Shown here: positions 60,644 to 64,000 of the stretch, one piece after another
Position numbering within the stretch: position 1 is the first letter of the stretch
Layout: each line of letters starts with the position of its first letter
Assembly: GCF_001500045.1 (NCBI RefSeq)
Contig: NZ_LQIX01000023.1
Location: 1-64,000, forward strand
Length of the DNA stretch: 64,000 nt
Source: Mycobacterium sp. GA-1199
GTDB lineage: Bacteria; Actinomycetota; Actinomycetes; Mycobacteriales; Mycobacteriaceae
Direction: 5' to 3'
Translations under genes and position numbers: made by a program
The notes under the pieces: generated by a model
Told to the model about the DNA's origin: nothing
The model's database searches: none
What the model saw: the letters and a program-made list of their open reading frames with translations, nothing else

Positions 60644-61801
60644 ATGTTCATCGTCATCCTCGGCACGGTGCTGGTGCTGATGCATGCCTATCTGTGGAAG
60701 CGGCTGATCAAGGACACCACCCGGCCCGGTCGAGTGCGATGGATACTGAGCGCCGCCTTCGCCGGGCTGGCAGGACTGTTGCTCGCCGCGCTCTTCCTGC
60801 CCCGCCTGACAGGTCCGGCCGACGCGGGCTGGTACGCCTGGCCGGGCTACGTGTGGTTCGGCCTGGCCGCATATCTGCTGTTGGCGCTGCTGGTGCTCGA
60901 ACCCGTGCGACTGGTGCTGCGGCGGTGGGTCCGCGGGGATGCGGCGCCGGAACCCGAGGACGTGATCGGCGTGAGCCGCCGGTTGTTTTTGGCCCGCGCG
61001 AGTGCCGTCGCCGCAGGCGCAGCGTCGGTGGGTCTGGTCGGTGTCGGGACGGCCACCGCGCTGAGTCCGCCCGAGGTGTTGCGGGTGCCGGTGCGCCTGC
61101 GCAATCTGGACCCGGCGTTTCGCGGGTTCCGTGTCGCGGTGGTGTCCGACATCCACCTCGGACCGCTGGCAGGCAGGGCGCACACCGAGCGGATCGTCGA
61201 CATGATCAACGAGACCGGCCCCGACCTCGTCGCGATCGTCGGTGACGTGGTCGACGGCTCGGTCGCCGAACTCGGCCCGGCCGCAGCGCCATTAGGCGAT
61301 CTCAGCGCCCGCGAGGGTACCTTCTTCGTCACCGGAAACCACGAGTACTTCGTCGACGACACACTCGAGTGGTTAGGCGAGATGGAGCGGTTGGGCATCC
61401 AACCGTTGCGCAACGAGAACACCGTGATCCGCCGCGGCGGTGCCGTGTTCAACCTGGCGGGGGTCAACGACATCGCCGGTGAAAGAGTCTCGGACGGGCC
61501 GGATTTCGACCGCGCCCTGGCGGGTGTCTCCTCGGCCGGGCCGACGGTGCTGCTCGCGCACCAGCCGGTGCTCGTCGAGGAGGCCGCCGCGCGCGGAGTG
61601 GACCTGCAGCTGTCCGGACACACCCACGGCGGGCAGATGTGGCCGTTCCACTACCTCGTGCGCGCCGTGCAGCCCTCGCTCGCGGGCCTTTCGACATTCG
61701 ACGACACCCAGCTGTACGTGACCCGCGGCGCGGGGTTCTGGGGTCCGCCGGTACGCATCGGGGCTCCGCCGGACATCACGGTGCTTGCGCTGGAGCCATA
61801 G
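60644..61801 (+). CDS. Membrane-anchored metallophosphoesterase
   Basis: 385 residues from ATG 60644, with AAGG upstream (an earlier in-frame start at 60599 lacks one). Four hydrophobic segments in the first 140 residues: FIVILGTVLVLMHAYLW, WILSAAFAGLAGLLLAALFL, VWFGLAAYLLLALLVLEPV and ASAVAAGAASVGLVGVGTAT. The calcineurin-like domain follows: VAVVSDIHLGPLAG (DxH), VAIVGDVVDG (GDxxD), FVTGNHEYF (GNHE) and LQLSGHTHGGQMWP (GHTH). It resembles YkuE/YaeI-type phosphodiesterases that act on lipid or nucleotide substrates at the membrane. The active site faces the cytosol or periplasm depending on the number of segments. Confidence 0.9.
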   Translation: MFIVILGTVLVLMHAYLWKRLIKDTTRPGRVRWILSAAFAGLAGLLLAALFLPRLTGPADAGWYAWPGYVWFGLAAYLLLALLVLEPVRLVLRRWVRGDAAPEPEDVIGVSRRLFLARASAVAAGAASVGLVGVGTATALSPPEVLRVPVRLRNLDPAFRGFRVAVVSDIHLGPLAGRAHTERIVDMINETGPDLVAIVGDVVDGSVAELGPAAAPLGDLSAREGTFFVTGNHEYFVDDTLEWLGEMERLGIQPLRNENTVIRRGGAVFNLAGVNDIAGERVSDGPDFDRALAGVSSAGPTVLLAHQPVLVEEAAARGVDLQLSGHTHGGQMWPFHYLVRAVQPSLAGLSTFDDTQLYVTRGAGFWGPPVRIGAPPDITVLALEP

Positions 61802-61804
61802 TCG

Positions 61805-61824
61805 CCTGGTACGGCCGTACCAGG
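61805..61824. promoter_or_regulatory. Perfect 20-bp palindrome before the acyl-AMP ligase gene
   Basis: CCTGGTACGGCCGTACCAGG is a perfect 20-bp palindrome, 4 bp after the metallophosphoesterase stop and 31 bp before the ligase start. It could be a dimeric-regulator operator (TetR-type) or a terminator stem. A perfect uninterrupted palindrome with no loop favours the operator. Confidence 0.55.
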
Positions 61825-61854
61825 AACGACGCGGGCGCTCCTTAGACTACTGCC

Positions 61855-63663
61855 ATGACGTCCCGTTCCGTACCGCACGACGGACTGCTGCGGATCGAGG
61901 ACTGCCTGGACGCCGACGGCCGGGTGGCGGTACCCGCCGGGGTGAACCTGATATCCCTGATCGACCGCAACATCGCCAACGTCGGTGACGCGCCGGCCTA
62001 CCGCTACCTCGACCACACCGGCGACGGGCGGGTCGTCGAACTCACCTGGAAACAACTCGGGGAACGCCTGCGGGCGGTGGCCGCGAGCCTGCAGCGCGTG
62101 ACCCGGCGAGGCGACCGGGTCGCGATCCTGGCGCCGCAGGGACTCGATTACGTCGTCGCGTTCTTCGGTGCGATCAAGGCGGGCGCGATCGCCGTCCCGT
62201 TGTTCGCGCCCGAGTTGCAGGGGCACGCACAACGACTGGATACCGCGCTGCGCGACTGCGAACCGTCGATCGTGATGACCACAGCGGCCGCGGTATCGAA
62301 TGTGCGCAGCTTCCTGGCCGATCTCGAGGGCGTACCGACCCCGCGCGTCGTCGTTCTCGACGACATCGGTGCGACAGGTGATTTCGAGCCGGTGGAGCTG
62401 GCGCTGGACGCCGTATCCCATCTGCAGTACACCTCCGGTGCGACGCGGCCTCCCGCCGGCGTCGAGATCACGCACCGCGCGGTCGGCACGAACCTGATCC
62501 AGATGATCCTTTCCATCGATCTGCTCGACCGAAAAGTGCACGGCGTCAGCTGGTTACCGCTGTTCCACGACATGGGCCTGTCGATGATCGGATTTCCCGC
62601 CGTATACGGCGGACATTCGACGCTGATGTCCCCGACCGCGTTCATCCGCCGCCCACAACGCTGGCTTCGGGCGCTCTCGGACGGGTCGCGCGAAGGCCGC
62701 GTCGTCACGGCCGCGCCGAACTTCGCCTATGAATACGCGGCGCAACGCGGCCGGCCCGCCGACGGTGAAGACCTCGACCTGAGCAAGGCGGTGCTGATCA
62801 TCGGCTCGGAGCCGGTCAGCATCGACGCGATCACCGCGTTCAACGACGCATTCGCGCCATACGGGCTGCCGCCGAACGCGTTCCGGCCGTCGTACGGAAT
62901 CGCCGAAGCCACGCTGTTCGTCGCGACCATCGAACCCACCGCCCACGCCGCGGCGGTGCACCTCGACCGTACGCATCTCAGCGCGGGCCGCGCCGTTCCC
63001 GTCGCCGCCGATTCACCCGATGCGGTGGCCCACGTGTCCTGCGGACGGGTCGCGCGCAGCCAGTGGGCCGTCATCGTCGATCCCGACACCGGCGCCGAAC
63101 TGCCCGACGGAACCGTCGGCGAGATCTGGCTGCACGGCGACAACCTCGGGCGCGGCTACTGGGGTCGGCCCGACGAGTCGCGGCACGCCTTCGAGGCCCG
63201 GCTCACGTCTCGGACAGCAGCCAGCCACGCGGAAGACGCTGACGAGCAAGCGAATTGGCTGCGCACCGGTGATCTCGGCGTCTACCTCAACGGCGAGCTG
63301 TTCGTCACCGGACGGCGCGCCGATCTGATCGTGATCGACGGCAGACACCACTATCCGCAGGACGTCGAGGCGACCGCCCAAGGCGCCTCTGCGATGGTGC
63401 GCCCAGGCCACGTCACCGCGTTCACGGTGCCCGCCCCCCACAGCGATGCGCTCGTGATCGTCGCCGAACGCGCGACCGGAACGGCCCGCAAGGATCCTGC
63501 GCCCGAGATCGACGCGATCCGCGCCGAAGTGCTTGCGCGGCACGGGATCACGGTCGCTGACATCCGCTTCGTCGCCGCCGGTGTCATCCCGCGCACGACC
63601 AGCGGCAAGCTGGCCCGCGGAGCCTGCCGCAGCGAGTACCTCAGCGGGAAGCTGAAAGGTTAG
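61855..63663 (+). CDS. Fatty acyl-AMP ligase (FadD family)
   Basis: 602 residues from ATG 61855. ANL-superfamily enzyme of the FAAL type: [20 protein letters not shown] (P-loop A3), [40 protein letters not shown] with the A5 motif, [20 protein letters not shown] (A7-A8), and the A10 region with [12 protein letters not shown] keeping the catalytic Lys. FAALs activate fatty acids as acyl-AMP for transfer to polyketide synthase carriers rather than CoA; the FadD21/FadD32-like layout and the SWLPxxHDMGL segment fit this. No PKS is in the window. The end overlaps the convergent reductase stop. Confidence 0.92.
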   Translation: MTSRSVPHDGLLRIEDCLDADGRVAVPAGVNLISLIDRNIANVGDAPAYRYLDHTGDGRVVELTWKQLGERLRAVAASLQRVTRRGDRVAILAPQGLDYVVAFFGAIKAGAIAVPLFAPELQGHAQRLDTALRDCEPSIVMTTAAAVSNVRSFLADLEGVPTPRVVVLDDIGATGDFEPVELALDAVSHLQYTSGATRPPAGVEITHRAVGTNLIQMILSIDLLDRKVHGVSWLPLFHDMGLSMIGFPAVYGGHSTLMSPTAFIRRPQRWLRALSDGSREGRVVTAAPNFAYEYAAQRGRPADGEDLDLSKAVLIIGSEPVSIDAITAFNDAFAPYGLPPNAFRPSYGIAEATLFVATIEPTAHAAAVHLDRTHLSAGRAVPVAADSPDAVAHVSCGRVARSQWAVIVDPDTGAELPDGTVGEIWLHGDNLGRGYWGRPDESRHAFEARLTSRTAASHAEDADEQANWLRTGDLGVYLNGELFVTGRRADLIVIDGRHHYPQDVEATAQGASAMVRPGHVTAFTVPAPHSDALVIVAERATGTARKDPAPEIDAIRAEVLARHGITVADIRFVAAGVIPRTTSGKLARGACRSEYLSGKLKG

Positions 63664-64000
63664 CCAACACCGAGCTTCTCACGCACCGTGTCGGCGAGGA
63701 AGCGCGCTGCGGATACCGGGCGGAACGCGCGGGCGGCGGCGGTGAGCGCCTCCTGCGCCTCGGCGCTGAGCTCGATATCGGCGGCTGCCACGTTGAACTC
63801 GAGCTGTTCGACGCTGGACGCACCGGGGATCGCGACGACGTTGGGCAGGTGGATCAGCCACGCCAACGCGACCTGCGCGGGTTTGGCGCCGACGTCCGCG
63901 GCGACATCGCGCAGCGTCTGCAGCAGCGGTTCGGCGCGCCGCAGGTTCTCGGTGCCGAACAGCGGGTTCGTTGCGCGCACGCCGCCGGGCCGGTTGTCGG
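63660..64000 (-). CDS. Aldo/keto reductase (partial, 5' end off window)
   Basis: The frame is open from base 64000 to TAA at 63660, giving about 112 codons of the C-terminal end. Family matches: [34 protein letters not shown] (the NADPH-binding strand and loop that reads WxLxxxxVVAIPGxxS), [20 protein letters not shown], and the final [14 protein letters not shown]. The catalytic Tyr and Lys lie in the missing part. These NADPH enzymes reduce aldehydes, ketones or quinones. Confidence 0.88.
   Translation of the reverse strand, partial: DNRPGGVRATNPLFGTENLRRAEPLLQTLRDVAADVGAKPAQVALAWLIHLPNVVAIPGASSVEQLEFNVAAADIELSAEAQEALTAAARAFRPVSAARFLADTVREKLGVG

Overview
The window is high-GC actinobacterial DNA and looks like a fast-growing mycobacterium (Mycolicibacterium-like). 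The evidence is a 13E12-type DUF222/HNH gene, a WS/DGAT acyltransferase, a fatty acyl-AMP ligase, a mycothiol-type maleylpyruvate isomerase, an Rv1733c-like membrane protein, many paired acyl-CoA dehydrogenases and frequent GTG starts. The genus is an inference from gene content. I saw no rRNA, tRNA, CRISPR array, insertion sequence or replication origin.

Layout. 1-5.5 kb: edge-truncated HNH gene, L,D-transpeptidase-like exported protein, MpaB/DUF2236 oxygenase, Baeyer-Villiger-type monooxygenase and a decayed SDR pseudogene. 5.5-9.5 kb: TspO-like protein, then a divergent persulfide-detoxification locus (CstB-like dioxygenase/rhodanese, TauE-like exporter, small Cys-rich protein, CstR-like repressor, DUF302) with two operator-like palindromes. 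9.5-19.1 kb: old yellow enzyme, SF2 helicase, LysR regulator, and an operon of a double CoA-transferase with two acyl-CoA dehydrogenases. 19.2-30.3 kb: short Rv1733c homologue, FNT channel, phosphatase/phospholipase D fusion, frameshifted GH79 lipoprotein, and a divergent sugar module (divergent G6PDH paralogue and SMP-30 lactonase against a sugar porter), then a FUSC protein and a crotonase. 30.4-31.9 kb: DGPF (YCII) protein and ECF42-like sigma factor. 31.9-39.4 kb: complete 3-hydroxybenzoate/gentisate pathway with IclR regulator and transporter.

39.4-48.4 kb: a conserved hypothetical, a PPM-type methyltransferase, an orphan cytochrome-oxidase-subunit-III/IV (NorE/NorF-like) pair with two paralogous six-TM proteins divergent from a TetR gene with two matching operators, then a ZIP transporter, a Cys-rich MTHFR-like protein, a methyltransferase and an FMN glutamate-synthase-domain protein. 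48.5-54.4 kb: WS/DGAT, SDR, MFS/MarR pair, threonine-aldolase-like enzyme and an N-terminally truncated thioesterase. 54.4-57.3 kb: a tight operon of a small secretion-less protein made of three 23-residue repeats, a JmjC-like cupin hydroxylase, a Suc/Fer-like protein and a DUF664/DinB protein; this resembles a ribosomal-peptide modification locus. 57.4-64 kb: NUDIX hydrolase, another acyl-CoA dehydrogenase pair, metallophosphoesterase, fatty acyl-AMP ligase behind a perfect 20-bp palindrome, and an edge-truncated aldo/keto reductase.

The best candidates for undescribed biology are the repeat-peptide/cupin operon (54.4-57.3 kb) and the TetR-controlled orphan oxidase-subunit cluster (40.9-44.2 kb). 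The gentisate and persulfide loci are well-supported versions of known systems with clear candidate regulatory sites. Several genes show decay: the SDR pseudogene, the GH79 frameshift and the clipped thioesterase.
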